Shown: one piece after another, positions 10,425 through 19,611 of the stretch
How positions within the stretch are numbered: the stretch's first letter is position 1
Layout: the number at the start of each line of letters is the position of its first letter
From: Candidatus Omnitrophota bacterium
Lineage (GTDB): Bacteria > Omnitrophota > Gorgyraeia > 1-14-0-20-64-10
Assembly: GCA_016201735.1 (NCBI GenBank)
Contig: JACQCH010000046.1
Coordinates: 1-52,292 of the forward strand
Length of the DNA stretch: 52,292 nucleotides
Direction: 5' to 3'
Translations under genes and position numbers: made by a program
Notes under the pieces: generated by a model
The model's input: only the letters and a program-made list of their open reading frames with translations
Told to the model about the DNA's origin: nothing
Database searches by the model: none

Positions 10425-10493
10425 ATGCTGACCTACGAGCTGCCGAGAGAATTGATCGCGCAGAGGCCGTGCGAGCCCCGTAAAATCGGTTGA
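10425..10493 (+). pseudogene. Truncated 5' end of queA (22 codons), left copy flanking vapBC
   Basis: The ATG and next 18 codons (10425-10481) encode MLTYELPRELIAQRPCEPR, closely matching the start of intact queA at 11160 (MLTYDLPKELIAQRPCEPR). After the shared CCCCG the sequence diverges and stops at TGA 10491-10493. The two 56-base copies differ at 7 positions, three of which are synonymous codon changes and two conservative replacements, so both evolved as coding sequence before being placed side by side. The last 28 bases (10453-10480 and 11188-11215) are identical. Confidence 0.88.
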
Positions 10494-10519
10494 ATAGGCA
10501 CATATCAATATGGTAATAT
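10490..10519 (+). promoter_or_regulatory. Probable vapBC promoter/operator
   Basis: TTGAAT (10490-10495), an 18-base spacer and TAATAT (10514-10519). The region is AT-rich compared with its surroundings and contains a short inverted repeat AATATggtAATATT near 10507-10520 that could be an autoregulatory operator, as is usual for VapBC pairs. Its -35 box overlaps the stop codon of the truncated queA copy. Confidence 0.5.
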
Positions 10520-10553
10520 TCACATAGAGGATATGCCCCAGGAGGGAATTTAT

Positions 10554-10745
10554 ATGCGGACAACCATTGAGCTTCCAGACGACCTTGTTGCCGAAGCAAT
10601 GAGGGTTTCGCACGTTAAGACGAAAACGACGGTGATTACCCTCGGGCTTCAAGAGCTGATCAACAAGCATCGCATCGAGGCATTGCGTTCTCTTCGGGGT
10701 AAGATCGATCTGTCCATAGACGTTCGCAAATCCCGAGGTCGCTAA
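10554..10745 (+). CDS. VapB-type antitoxin (DUF2191-like)
   Basis: A 63-residue protein starting MRTTIELPDDLVAEAM. This is the short ribbon-helix-helix N-terminus typical of VapB antitoxins, followed by KTKTTVITLGLQELINKH and a basic C-terminal tail with LRGKIDLSIDV. ATG 10554 is supported by a strong Shine-Dalgarno sequence (AGGAGGG, 10540-10546), in contrast to the leaderless starts elsewhere. It is expected to bind the toxin encoded next and to repress its own operon. It belongs to the inserted segment between the two queA 5' copies. Confidence 0.85.
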   Translation: MRTTIELPDDLVAEAMRVSHVKTKTTVITLGLQELINKHRIEALRSLRGKIDLSIDVRKSRGR

Positions 10746-10748
10746 AGA

Positions 10749-11159
10749 TTGTCCGAATTGGAAGGCATACTTGCCGACACTTCGATCTGGGTCCACTTCT
10801 TCCGATCTGCCGGAAGCCGGGAAGCCGCTCATTTAGACGGCCTGCTTCAGGCCCGGCTGGTGAGGACTTGCCCTCCGATTCGGGTGGAGGTGATATCGGG
10901 TGCGCGGACCGAACGGGAACGAATGCAATTGCGCGAATTGTTTAGTGCCATCCCTTCTCTGGATCTCCCCGACGATTTTTGGGGACGTATCGAAGAAAGC
11001 CGGTTTTCACTTGCCCGCAAGGGGATCCAGGCCAAACTCATTGATTTAATGATCGCCGCCGTTACGCAGCACCATAACGTCCCTCTCTGGACGCTGGATG
11101 ATGATTTCTCTTTGATCCGGAGCATCGTTCCATTCCCCCGATATATTCCTGAAGTTTAA
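10749..11159 (+). CDS. VapC-type PIN-domain toxin ribonuclease
   Basis: A 136-residue PIN-domain protein. The conserved acidic residues are visible: ILADTSIWVHFF (first Asp), RVEVISGAR (Glu), LIDLMIAAVTQHH and WTLDDDFSLI (last Asp). VapC toxins cleave tRNA or rRNA when released from VapB. The start is a TTG at 10749, three bases after the vapB stop; an in-frame TTG at 10758 is an alternative. Its TAA (11157-11159) abuts the GTG of queA with no spacer, so queA is cotranscribed with and probably coupled to this toxin. Confidence 0.88.
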   Translation: MSELEGILADTSIWVHFFRSAGSREAAHLDGLLQARLVRTCPPIRVEVISGARTERERMQLRELFSAIPSLDLPDDFWGRIEESRFSLARKGIQAKLIDLMIAAVTQHHNVPLWTLDDDFSLIRSIVPFPRYIPEV

Positions 11160-11215
11160 GTGCTGACCTACGACCTTCCGAAGGAGCTGATCGCGCAGAG
11201 GCCGTGCGAGCCCCG
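11160..11215 (+). repeat. Right copy of the duplicated queA 5' end
   Basis: The first 56 bases of intact queA repeat the segment at 10425-10480 with 7 differences; the last 28 bases are identical. The two copies bracket the vapBC module as direct repeats 735 bp apart. The left copy keeps the old promoter and the right copy keeps the gene. Confidence 0.9.
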
Positions 11216-12206
11216 GGATTCCGCCCGCCTGCTGGTGCTGGATCGATCAACCGGTCGGATGGACCATCGCCTCTTTCAGGATCTACCTGCCTTCCTTCAT
11301 CCTGGAGACTGCCTGATTTTAAATGACACGAAGGTCCTGCTGGCTCGGCTTTATGGAAAGAGGGCCGATACCGGCGGAAAGGTGGAACTGCTCATCCTTC
11401 GACAAAGCCTGCCCCCGACTCGATCGGGGGCTCAGGATGAGCGGGGTTGCGTTTACCGGTGCTTGGGACAGCCGGGGAAGCGGTTGAGGCCGGGCACGAA
11501 ACTTCTGTTTGACCACGGATCGATCCGGGGGGAGGTGGTTGCCTCGGAAGCGGGAGAGAAACAGGTGAGATTCGAGGGAAAAACAGACCAGATCTTCTCT
11601 CAGTTAGGTGAAATTCCACTGCCCCCCTACATCCGGCGGCCGGTGGAACCGCGGGATGCGGAATGGTATCAGACGGTTTTCGCCCGGGAGCCGGGGGCGG
11701 TGGCGGCGCCGACGGCGGGGCTTCATTTCACCGAGGAGCTGCTGGACAGGATACGGGCGGCGGGGGTCCGGGTCGCTTTTGTGACGCTCCACGTCGGGTG
11801 GGGGACGTTCAAACCGGTCGGAGAAAAAGAGATTCAGGATGGGCGGCTGCACGAAGAATGGTTCCGGGTCCCGCCGGAGACGATCGAGGCGATCGAAGAG
11901 ACCAAGAAGAAAGGCGGGCGCGTCATCGCTGTCGGGACGACGGTGGTGAGGACATTGGAGACGTTCGCCCTTCGACAAGCTCAGGGCGAACGAACAATCG
12001 AGGGAACGACCGATCTATTCATCCGGCCGGGGTTCGAGTTCCGTGTCGTGGATGCGATGGTAACGAACTTTCATCTGCCGGGCACCAGCCTGCTCCTGCT
12101 GGTGGCGGCGTTCGCGGGGGAGGAAAAAATCTTGAGTGCTTATCAGGAAGCGGTCCGCCAGAAATATCGCTTTTACTCGTACGGCGACGCGATGTTCATT
12201 CAATGA
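11160..12206 (+). CDS. queA: S-adenosylmethionine:tRNA ribosyltransferase-isomerase QueA
   Basis: QueA, 348 residues. It transfers ribose from SAM to preQ1 in tRNA to form epoxyqueuosine. Family blocks are clear: the N-terminal YDLPKELIAQRP, then LILNDTKVLLARL, PLPPYIRR, the AVAAPTAGLHFTEELL block, VGWGTFKPV and FHLPGTSLLLLVAAFAG. The start is GTG, directly after the vapC stop, because the original ATG and promoter lie on the other side of the vapBC insertion. Two palindromic repeats are embedded in frame, giving RQSLPPTRSGAQDE and [12 protein letters not shown]. The end overlaps the next gene by ATGA. Confidence 0.95.
   Translation: MLTYDLPKELIAQRPCEPRDSARLLVLDRSTGRMDHRLFQDLPAFLHPGDCLILNDTKVLLARLYGKRADTGGKVELLILRQSLPPTRSGAQDERGCVYRCLGQPGKRLRPGTKLLFDHGSIRGEVVASEAGEKQVRFEGKTDQIFSQLGEIPLPPYIRRPVEPRDAEWYQTVFAREPGAVAAPTAGLHFTEELLDRIRAAGVRVAFVTLHVGWGTFKPVGEKEIQDGRLHEEWFRVPPETIEAIEETKKKGGRVIAVGTTVVRTLETFALRQAQGERTIEGTTDLFIRPGFEFRVVDAMVTNFHLPGTSLLLLVAAFAGEEKILSAYQEAVRQKYRFYSYGDAMFIQ
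11393..11439. repeat. Palindromic CTTCGACAAGC-type repeat inside queA
   Basis: CATCCTTCGACAAAGC ... GGGGGCTCAGGATG forms a hairpin with an inner CCCCCGACTCGATCGGGGG stem. It is translated in frame within QueA and has no counterpart in typical QueA proteins that I recall. The same complex form occurs inverted at 12735-12787. Confidence 0.75.
11963..11991. repeat. Palindromic CTTCGACAAGC-type repeat inside queA
   Basis: GTTCGCCC, TTCGACAAGCTCA, GGGCGAAC: perfect 8-bp arms around the core. It is read in frame as [11 protein letters not shown] between TTVVRTLETFAL and the final QueA domain. Confidence 0.8.
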
Positions 12207-12718
12207 TTGAGCCGTTTGAAGGGACCTCGCCGAAGATCGATCCGACCGCCTGGGTCCATCCGCAGGCCCTGGTGATCGGCCGGGTGATATTGGGGCCGAG
12301 GGTTTCGATCTGGCCGGGGGCGGTGCTGCGGGGGGACATCGAGCCGATTGAAGTCGGAGAGGAGAGCAACGTTCAGGATCTGTGCGTCGCACACACCAGC
12401 GGCGGAGTTTCCCCGGTCCGGATCGGCAAGCGGGTGGTCGTCGGCCACCGGGTGATCCTGCACGGGGCGATCATCGGAGACGACGCGCTGGTCGGGATGG
12501 GTTCGATCCTTCTCGATGGAAGCGAGTTGGGGGCCGGCTCGATCCTGGCCGCCGGCGCGCTCCTGACCGAGGGGACTAAAATCCCGCCGGGGCAGTTGGC
12601 GATCGGGATTCCGGCCAGGGTGATCCGACCGGTCACGGCGGAGGAGACCCGCCGGATCCGGGAGGGAGCGAAGGAGTATCTCAGGTTGATGGCGGCGTAT
12701 CAGAAAGGTAAAGTGTAA
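12203..12718 (+). CDS. Gamma-carbonic-anhydrase-like hexapeptide-repeat protein
   Basis: A 171-residue left-handed beta-helix protein of the YrdA/PaaY/gamma-CA group. Repeated hexapeptides run from about residue 12 to 140 (IDPTAWVHPQALVIGRVILGPRVSIWPGAVLRGD). The three expected zinc-ligand histidines are present in VAHTSGG and VVGHRVILHG, followed by GMGSILLDGSELG. Such proteins are called carbonic anhydrases by similarity but many have other or unknown roles. ATG 12203 overlaps the queA stop (ATGA), showing operon membership. Confidence 0.9.
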   Translation: MIEPFEGTSPKIDPTAWVHPQALVIGRVILGPRVSIWPGAVLRGDIEPIEVGEESNVQDLCVAHTSGGVSPVRIGKRVVVGHRVILHGAIIGDDALVGMGSILLDGSELGAGSILAAGALLTEGTKIPPGQLAIGIPARVIRPVTAEETRRIREGAKEYLRLMAAYQKGKV

Positions 12719-12734
12719 AGATGAGTGTGTGCCC

Positions 12735-14027
<1,293 letters not shown>

Positions 14028-14200
14028 CCCCGCCCCTCCGGAGTGTGCCCTCGGCTGTGAGGGTGGGTTCTTTAAAATTTGAGGAGACACGACACATGCT
14101 TTACAAAAAGAGCGGCCAATTTGAGAGGGAGACAGCCGAGGGCACCTGTGCCTTCGGCACAGCGCCTGCCTTTGGCAGGCGGAACTCCGGAGGGGCGGGG
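14028..14200 (+). mobile_element. TGA-flanked palindromic element, copy 1 (tgt/yajC junction)
   Basis: A 173-bp non-coding element. Its 16-nt ends CCCCGCCCCTCCGGAG (14028-14043) and the reverse complement (14185-14200) are perfect. A second nested stem is GTGCCCTCGGCTGT with ACAGCCGAGGGCAC, then a TTCG-capped hairpin CTGTGCCTTCGGCACAG and a variable hairpin GCCTGCC/GGCAGGC. TGA occurs directly at both sides (14025-14027, 14201-14203), consistent with a 3-bp target duplication. The left TGA is the tgt stop. The last element base supplies the G of the yajC GTG start. No transposase is encoded, so it is MITE-like. Confidence 0.85.
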
Positions 14201-14469
14201 TGATGCCCAATCCGATGGTGAATTTACTCCCCATTGTCCTGATTTTTTTTGTGATGTACTTCCTGCTGATCCGCCCGCAGCAGCAGCAGCAGAAAAAGAC
14301 GGAGAAGATGCAGGGTGGTCTGAAGAAGAACGATTCCGTGGTGACGTACGGGGGGATCCACGGGGTCGTGGTCAACGTCAAGCCCGACACCGTGACCCTC
14401 CGGGCGGATGAGAATGTCCGTCTCGAAGTGGACAAGAGCGCCATTTCGCGCCTTGAGAAAGAGGGATAA
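14200..14469 (+). CDS. yajC: Preprotein translocase accessory subunit YajC
   Basis: YajC, 89 residues from GTG 14200 (or 88 from the adjacent ATG 14203). One transmembrane helix (NLLPIVLIFFVMYFLLIRP) is followed by a poly-Gln stretch and the cytoplasmic domain with KKNDSVVTYGGIHGVVVNV. It associates with SecDF. The GTG start is formed by the last G of the preceding palindromic element plus TG of the flanking TGA. secDF starts 9 bases after its stop, so the two are one operon. Confidence 0.93.
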   Translation: MMPNPMVNLLPIVLIFFVMYFLLIRPQQQQQKKTEKMQGGLKKNDSVVTYGGIHGVVVNVKPDTVTLRADENVRLEVDKSAISRLEKEG

Positions 14470-14478
14470 AATTCGATC

Positions 14479-16653
14479 ATGATGTATCGCCGCCTGACCC
14501 CCTGGATTCTCACCATCTTGGCGGTCACCCTGCTGGCTGCTTGGAACGCTTTCCCCTTGAAGGAGCGGATCGCCCTGGGGTTGGACCTCCAGGGAGGGAT
14601 GCACCTGGTCCTCAAGGTGGATACCAACAAGCTCCCCAAGGAAGCGCGGGCCGACGCCCCGGAGCGGGCGCTGGAGGTGATCCGGAACCGGATCGACCAG
14701 TTCGGTGTCAAGGAACCTTCCATCAATCGGCAGGGGGAGGATGAGATCGTCGTCCAGCTGCCCGGCGTCACCGAGCGGGAACGGGCCCTGGAGATCATCG
14801 GACGGACGGCCCACCTGGAGTTCAAGCTGGTTGCCGACGATCCGGAGCACTTCAAGCAGGCGCTGGCGGGGGATGTTCCCTCCGGTTTTGAGCTGAAAGA
14901 CTCCGAAGGAGGAGAGAAACTTCTCCTTCATTCGGAGGCGCTGCTGACCGGCGCCACCCTGGCGTCGGCTCAGGTTCAGTTCGACCAGAGAAGGTTTAAC
15001 GCCCCCGCGGTGGGATTGCGGTTCAACACCGACGGGGCCAAGGCCTTCGCCAAGGCGACTTCCGAGAATGTGGGCCGGCGCCTGGCGATCGTTCTCGATG
15101 GAAAGGTCCAGTCGGCTCCCCGGATCCAGGAGGCAATCCCCGGCGGAGAGGCGGTGATCTCCGGCCGCTTTACTCCCCAGGAGGCGGCTGATCTGGCGCT
15201 GGTCCTTCGGGTCGGGGCGCTCCCGGCCCCGGTTACCATCGAGGAGGAGCGGACCGTCGGACCCCTCTTAGGATCCGATTCCGTCCGGACCGGATTGAGA
15301 GCGGTCGTGATCGGCCTGGGATTGGTCTTCCTTTTCATGATGGCCTACTATCTTCTGGCCGGGGTGATCGCCAACATCGCCCTGATGTTGAACGGCCTTC
15401 TGATCCTGGGCGGCTTAGGGATGCTCCACTCGACTTTGACCTTACCCGGTATCGCCGGAATCGTGCTCACACTCGGTATGGCGGTGGATGCCAATGTCCT
15501 CATCTATGAGCGGATGAGAGAAGAGATGAAGTTAAACCGGCCGATCCGGCAGGTGATCGCCAACGGCTACGACCGGGCCTTCAGCGCCATCTTCGATTCC
15601 AATTTCACGACGCTGATCTCCTCCTTCCTGCTGTTCCAGTTCGGCACCGGGCCGATCCGGGGCTTCGCCGTGACCACAACGATCGGTTTGATCGCCAGCA
15701 TGTTCACGGCTATCGTGGTCACCCGGGTTATTTTTGAAGCTCTCTATCGATCGGGGTGGCTGACCCGGGTGCGGATGCTGCAGCTCATCGGCCAGACCCG
15801 GATTGATTTCTTAAAGCCGCGGAAGATCTGCTACACGGTGACCCTGCTTCTGACGATCGGCGGGCTGATCCTGTTCTTCAAGCAGGGGGAGCGGGCCTAC
15901 GGCGTCGACTTCAGCGGAGGCCAGGTCCAGCAGTATCACTTTGATCGGCCCGTCTCCATGGGGAAGGTCCGGGAGGCCCTGCGGGAGATCGACCTGGGAG
16001 AAGCCTCCATTCAACAGTTCGGCAATCCCAACGAGATCCTTGTTCGGACATCGGTCGACACGGTCAAGGGTGTCCAGCAGAAATTCCAGATCACCTTTCC
16101 GGATAACCGGTTTCAGCTGACGCGGGTGGAACATGTCGGCCCCTCGGTGGGAAAGGATCTAAGGCGGCGGGCCACCCTGGCTATCTTCTGGGCGATCCTC
16201 TCGATCAGCGTCTACGTGGCATACCGGTTCCGGGAATGGAGCTTCGGCGTCGCCGGCGTCGTGGCTCTTTTGCATGACGTGTTAATCGCGGTGGGAGCAT
16301 TGGCCTTGACCCATCGGCAGATGTCGCTGACGCTCATTGCGGCCCTGCTGACCATCGCCGGCTACTCGATCAACGATACCATCGTGACCTACGACCGGAT
16401 CCGGGAACTCCGGCGGACGGTCCGGAAGATAAGCTTCCCCGACCTGATCAACCTGGCGGTCAACCAGACCCTGGGCCGCACCATTCTGACCACCGGTGTC
16501 ACTCTGCTGACGGTCATCGCCCTCTTCTTATTCGGCGGGCCGGTCCTCAACGATTTTGCCTTCGCGCTTCTGGTGGGCTTTACCTCCGGGGCCTACTCCA
16601 CCGTTTACATCGCAAGCCCCCTCCTTCTGGCCTGGGAAAGAAAAAAGAGGTAA
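14479..16653 (+). CDS. secDF: Fused protein-export membrane protein SecDF
   Basis: A 724-residue fusion of SecD and SecF, which use the proton gradient to help pull proteins through SecYEG. The SecD half has an N-terminal helix, GLDLQGGMHLVLKV, a periplasmic domain (about 40-270) and six helices ending near residue 440, including GMAVDANVLIYERMREE. The SecF half begins near 445, contains YGVDFSGGQVQ and ends with helices containing ALLTIAGYSINDTIVTYDRIREL. Separate secD and secF genes are common elsewhere; fusions are known in several phyla. It is cotranscribed with yajC and abuts recJ. Confidence 0.96.
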   Translation: MMYRRLTPWILTILAVTLLAAWNAFPLKERIALGLDLQGGMHLVLKVDTNKLPKEARADAPERALEVIRNRIDQFGVKEPSINRQGEDEIVVQLPGVTERERALEIIGRTAHLEFKLVADDPEHFKQALAGDVPSGFELKDSEGGEKLLLHSEALLTGATLASAQVQFDQRRFNAPAVGLRFNTDGAKAFAKATSENVGRRLAIVLDGKVQSAPRIQEAIPGGEAVISGRFTPQEAADLALVLRVGALPAPVTIEEERTVGPLLGSDSVRTGLRAVVIGLGLVFLFMMAYYLLAGVIANIALMLNGLLILGGLGMLHSTLTLPGIAGIVLTLGMAVDANVLIYERMREEMKLNRPIRQVIANGYDRAFSAIFDSNFTTLISSFLLFQFGTGPIRGFAVTTTIGLIASMFTAIVVTRVIFEALYRSGWLTRVRMLQLIGQTRIDFLKPRKICYTVTLLLTIGGLILFFKQGERAYGVDFSGGQVQQYHFDRPVSMGKVREALREIDLGEASIQQFGNPNEILVRTSVDTVKGVQQKFQITFPDNRFQLTRVEHVGPSVGKDLRRRATLAIFWAILSISVYVAYRFREWSFGVAGVVALLHDVLIAVGALALTHRQMSLTLIAALLTIAGYSINDTIVTYDRIRELRRTVRKISFPDLINLAVNQTLGRTILTTGVTLLTVIALFLFGGPVLNDFAFALLVGFTSGAYSTVYIASPLLLAWERKKR

Positions 16654-16654
16654 G

Positions 16655-18367
16655 ATGCGCAGGGTCTGGCGAATCAGGCCGGTCGATGAATTGCTGGTCA
16701 GCCGGCTTGCCCAAACCCTGGATCTGCCCCGGATTATCGCGGAGGTCCTCTTTCACCGGGGCGCCGTGTCTGCCTCAGAAGCCGCTGATTTCCTTCTCTC
16801 CGATTTGAGCTCCCTGCCGGATCCTGCCCGGATGCTCAACTTGGAGAAAGCGGTCCACCTGATTCGGCAGGCCCTCTCCCGGAAAGAAAAAATCATTGTT
16901 GTGGGAGATTATGACGTGGATGGCTTGACCAGCACGGCGATCCTGATCCGGGTTCTCAGAGGGCTGGGCGGGGATCTCTCCTGGCATATCCCCCATCGGA
17001 TGACGGATGGTTATGGTCTTAAGGCCCCGGTGATCCGAGAGGCGGCAGGTAAAGGGGTCAAGTTGTTGATGACGGTCGACTGCGGGACCACCAGCTTTAA
17101 GGAACTGGCGTTGGCCAAACAGCTGGGGATGGAAACGGTGGTGGTCGATCATCACGAACTTTCGCCCGAGGGGAAACCGCCGGCTTCCGCCCTCTTAAAT
17201 CCTCTGCAGGAGGACTGCGGCTATCCCAACAAGGGTCTGGCTTCCGTCGGAGTTGCCTTCACCTTGGCTCGGGGTTTATTAATGAATTCGGTACCCGGTA
17301 CCGCTTTCGACCACCTGGATTTGGTCGCCCTGGGAACGATCGCCGATCTATCTCCCTTGGTGGGAGAGAACCGGGTTCTGGTCAAGGCAGGTCTTCATCG
17401 ACTGCAGGGAACCCGGAAGGTCGGTTTACGGGCCCTCTTATCCCAGTCGAGGATGGATGGGCGCCGGCTGACGGCGGAGGATGTGAGTTTTACCTTGGCC
17501 CCCCGGCTCAACGCCATGGGCCGGCTCGGCAGCGCCGAACTCTCTCTCGAGCTTCTCATCACCGAGGATCCCGTGCGGGCCCAATCGATCGTCAAATCGA
17601 TGGCGCAGCAGAACAAGGCTCGGGCCGCTTTTGAGAGAGAGGCCTTTCGGCGGGCGTTATCCAAGGTGGAGCGGGAGGTCAACTTCGCCCGGGAACGGGT
17701 GATCGTCTTAGAGGATGAGCGGATGAATCCGGGAGTGGCGGGGATCATCGCGACCCGGCTTACCCACCGGTTCCACCGCCCCACGGTGGCGATCGCTTTA
17801 AACGGCCCCGTTTGCCGGGGCTCGGCCCGGTCCATCCCCGCATTTCCTTTGCTGGAGGCCTTTGAACAGGTCAAGGAACATCTCCTGGAGTTCGGCGGGC
17901 ACTCTGCCGCGGCCGGTTTAACGATCGCCCGGGAGCAGATCGGGCCGTTCCGGCAGGCCCTGAATCGGGTCGCCCAGGAGCGGATCGATCCTCAAATGCT
18001 CACCCCTTCACTCGATGTGGATGCCCATCTTCCTCTGGCTTCTCTCACCGATGACTTCATGCGGGACCTGGAGCTTTTGGCCCCGTTCGGGATCGGGAAT
18101 CCCAGGCCGATTTTCGTATCGGAGGATGCCCGGATTCCACTGGAACGGAAAGAGACCGAATTCTCTCCGTTTGGGATCCGTTTTCAGGTGGAGGATGGCC
18201 AGGGCAGGCTTTTCATGGTGCTGCAACCCCGCCAGAATCTGGAGGAAGGCTGGAACTTGCGTCGCCTCCGGGGAGGCCCGGTGAATCTGGCCTATTCGCC
18301 GATTCAACGCCGGGAGGGGGATAGTTTAAGGCTCGAGCTTCGGCTCCACGACCTGAAGCTGCCCTAG
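16655..18367 (+). CDS. recJ: Single-stranded-DNA-specific exonuclease RecJ
   Basis: RecJ, 570 residues, a 5'-3' single-strand exonuclease. The DHH-superfamily motifs are IIVVGDYDVDGLTST, MTVDCGTTS, VVVDHHELS and LVALGTIADLSPL. The DHHA1 domain appears in NPGVAGIIATRL and the glycine-rich FGGHSAAAGLTI. ATG 16655 is chosen because it directly follows the secDF stop; earlier in-frame codons lie within secDF. A palindrome at 17289-17303 is translated as part of SVPGT. It converges with lepB, with no clear terminator between them. Confidence 0.95.
   Translation: MRRVWRIRPVDELLVSRLAQTLDLPRIIAEVLFHRGAVSASEAADFLLSDLSSLPDPARMLNLEKAVHLIRQALSRKEKIIVVGDYDVDGLTSTAILIRVLRGLGGDLSWHIPHRMTDGYGLKAPVIREAAGKGVKLLMTVDCGTTSFKELALAKQLGMETVVVDHHELSPEGKPPASALLNPLQEDCGYPNKGLASVGVAFTLARGLLMNSVPGTAFDHLDLVALGTIADLSPLVGENRVLVKAGLHRLQGTRKVGLRALLSQSRMDGRRLTAEDVSFTLAPRLNAMGRLGSAELSLELLITEDPVRAQSIVKSMAQQNKARAAFEREAFRRALSKVEREVNFARERVIVLEDERMNPGVAGIIATRLTHRFHRPTVAIALNGPVCRGSARSIPAFPLLEAFEQVKEHLLEFGGHSAAAGLTIAREQIGPFRQALNRVAQERIDPQMLTPSLDVDAHLPLASLTDDFMRDLELLAPFGIGNPRPIFVSEDARIPLERKETEFSPFGIRFQVEDGQGRLFMVLQPRQNLEEGWNLRRLRGGPVNLAYSPIQRREGDSLRLELRLHDLKLP
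17289..17303. repeat. Short palindrome in recJ related to the 23S rRNA palindrome
   Basis: CGGTACCCGGTACCG is a perfect 7-bp inverted repeat around one base, read in frame within RecJ. It shares the GGTACC units of the palindrome at 18-49 in the 23S gene. Confidence 0.55.
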
Positions 18368-18380
18368 CACGTTTTTGGTG

Positions 18381-18905
18381 TCAAATTTTTCCCTCGATCT
18401 GTTCCAGCGGTACGCTCCCGAAGAAGCGGCTGTCCTGGCTGTTTTCCCGGTTGTCTCCCAGAACAAAGATCTGATTTTTCTCGATAAGGAACGGTTTCCT
18501 GTCCGGGAAGGTGGATCCCAGCGCATACGGTTCCTCCAGTGGTTTTCCGTTGATCCAAACTCGCCCGCCGGCGATCGACAGGGTTTCTCCTCCCAGGCCG
18601 ATCACCCTTTTCACGTAGCGCCAGCGTTGATTCTTGGGTTGGCGTAAGACCACGATATCTCCCCGCTTAAGGCCGGAGAGGCGGAGGCTGATTTTATCGA
18701 TCAGGAAATAATGGCCTTCCCGCAGGATGGGAAGCATGCTCACATCGGTGACCAGGCCGGTGGTCATGACGTACCGTTCCAGGAGGAAAAACAGAGGGAT
18801 CGAGAGAATAAGGATCAGCGCCCATCGTTTCGTCAGCCTGCGCCGTTCGCCTTTGACGAACCGCCAGTTGAAGAAGGACCTGCGGTCGCGCGTTGGGGTG
18901 GACAT
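18381..18905 (-). CDS. lepB: Signal peptidase I
   Basis: LepB, 174 residues, the serine-lysine protease that removes signal peptides from exported proteins. There is one N-terminal transmembrane helix (WALILILSIPLFFLLERYV). The catalytic serine is in TDVSMLPIL and the catalytic lysine in WRYVKRVIGLGGE, and the closing box is FVLGDNRENSQDSRFFG. It is short but complete. It is one of two reverse-strand genes in the window and is divergent from the DUF218 gene. It presumably processes the GLEE-type secreted proteins nearby. Confidence 0.95.
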   Translation of the reverse strand: MSTPTRDRRSFFNWRFVKGERRRLTKRWALILILSIPLFFLLERYVMTTGLVTDVSMLPILREGHYFLIDKISLRLSGLKRGDIVVLRQPKNQRWRYVKRVIGLGGETLSIAGGRVWINGKPLEEPYALGSTFPDRKPFLIEKNQIFVLGDNRENSQDSRFFGSVPLEQIEGKI

Positions 18906-18918
18906 GAATGGTCGTTAC

Positions 18919-18927
18919 ACTATAACA
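18919..18927 (-). promoter_or_regulatory. Probable extended -10 promoter of lepB
   Basis: On the reverse strand TGTTATAGT forms an extended -10 box ending 13 bases before the lepB ATG. The region GTTACACTATAAC is nearly palindromic and also gives TATAAC on the forward strand ahead of the DUF218 gene, so it may fire in both directions. No clear -35 box is seen on either strand. Confidence 0.45.
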
Positions 18928-18942
18928 TAAGGAAGGTGGCCG

Positions 18943-19611
18943 ATGCCTAAACGACAAGGAATCTTCCAAAAGGGATGGATCGTTCTCTTCCTGCTGACCG
19001 CGGCGGCGGGAGCCGGTTTTTTTCCTCACGCCGGCCAGTTCCTCATTGCCGAAGACCCGTTTACCCAGGCCGACATGGCGCTGGTCCTTTCGGGAATCCC
19101 CGTCGACCGCTCTCTGGGCGCTCGAGATCTCTATCGGCAGAATCGGATCGGTCGGATTCTGGTGATCCCCGAATTTAAGGTTCCTGTTAATCAAGAGTTG
19201 GTTAAGCTGGGGTTGATAACTCCAGGTCCTCTCCAGCCACCCTGGTCGGAACGGATTCTGATCGCTTCCGGCGTGCCCAGGGAGAAGATATTTTTTCTGC
19301 CGGAGCCGGTTGACGGAACCATCAACGAAGCCCTCCAGGTGCGGCGGTACCTGAGGGAAAAAGGTTTTACCGATGGGAAGACCCCAACGAGTCTGGTCTT
19401 GGTGACCTCCCGGTACGCTTCCCGCCGGGCCCGGTTCATTTTCCAATGGATTCTTCGCGGCGAGAAAGTGAAGGTGCTGTCGTTTCCGACCCCTTACGGT
19501 TCGTATGAGCCGGATCAATGGTGGCGAAAACCCCGGCAGGCCCTTTCGGTGGTGATGGAGTACCAGAAATTCTTGTGCAACGGGTTGACGCTCCTGTTCC
19601 GGTTTTATTGA
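18943..19611 (+). CDS. DUF218/YdcF-like membrane-anchored protein
   Basis: A 222-residue protein with one N-terminal hydrophobic helix (GWIVLFLLTAAAGAGFF) and a DUF218 domain: QADMALVLSGIPVDRSLGARDLY, then PREKIFFLPEPVDGTINEALQVRRYL and LVLVTSRYASRRARFIFQWIL. E. coli relatives include YdcF, which binds SAM, and the envelope protein SanA; the substrate of this protein is unknown. A GGAAGG ribosome-binding site lies 7 bases before ATG 18943. Its TGA stop is the left flank of the second palindromic element. Confidence 0.85.
   Translation: MPKRQGIFQKGWIVLFLLTAAAGAGFFPHAGQFLIAEDPFTQADMALVLSGIPVDRSLGARDLYRQNRIGRILVIPEFKVPVNQELVKLGLITPGPLQPPWSERILIASGVPREKIFFLPEPVDGTINEALQVRRYLREKGFTDGKTPTSLVLVTSRYASRRARFIFQWILRGEKVKVLSFPTPYGSYEPDQWWRKPRQALSVVMEYQKFLCNGLTLLFRFY

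Noticed and set aside
11663-12202. Long upstream extension of the gamma-carbonic-anhydrase-like frame
   Set aside because: It is an out-of-frame shadow of queA; hexapeptide repeats and family start begin at ATG 12203.
18363-18385. Terminator between convergent recJ and lepB
   Set aside because: There is a short T-run but no convincing stem in the 13-base gap.
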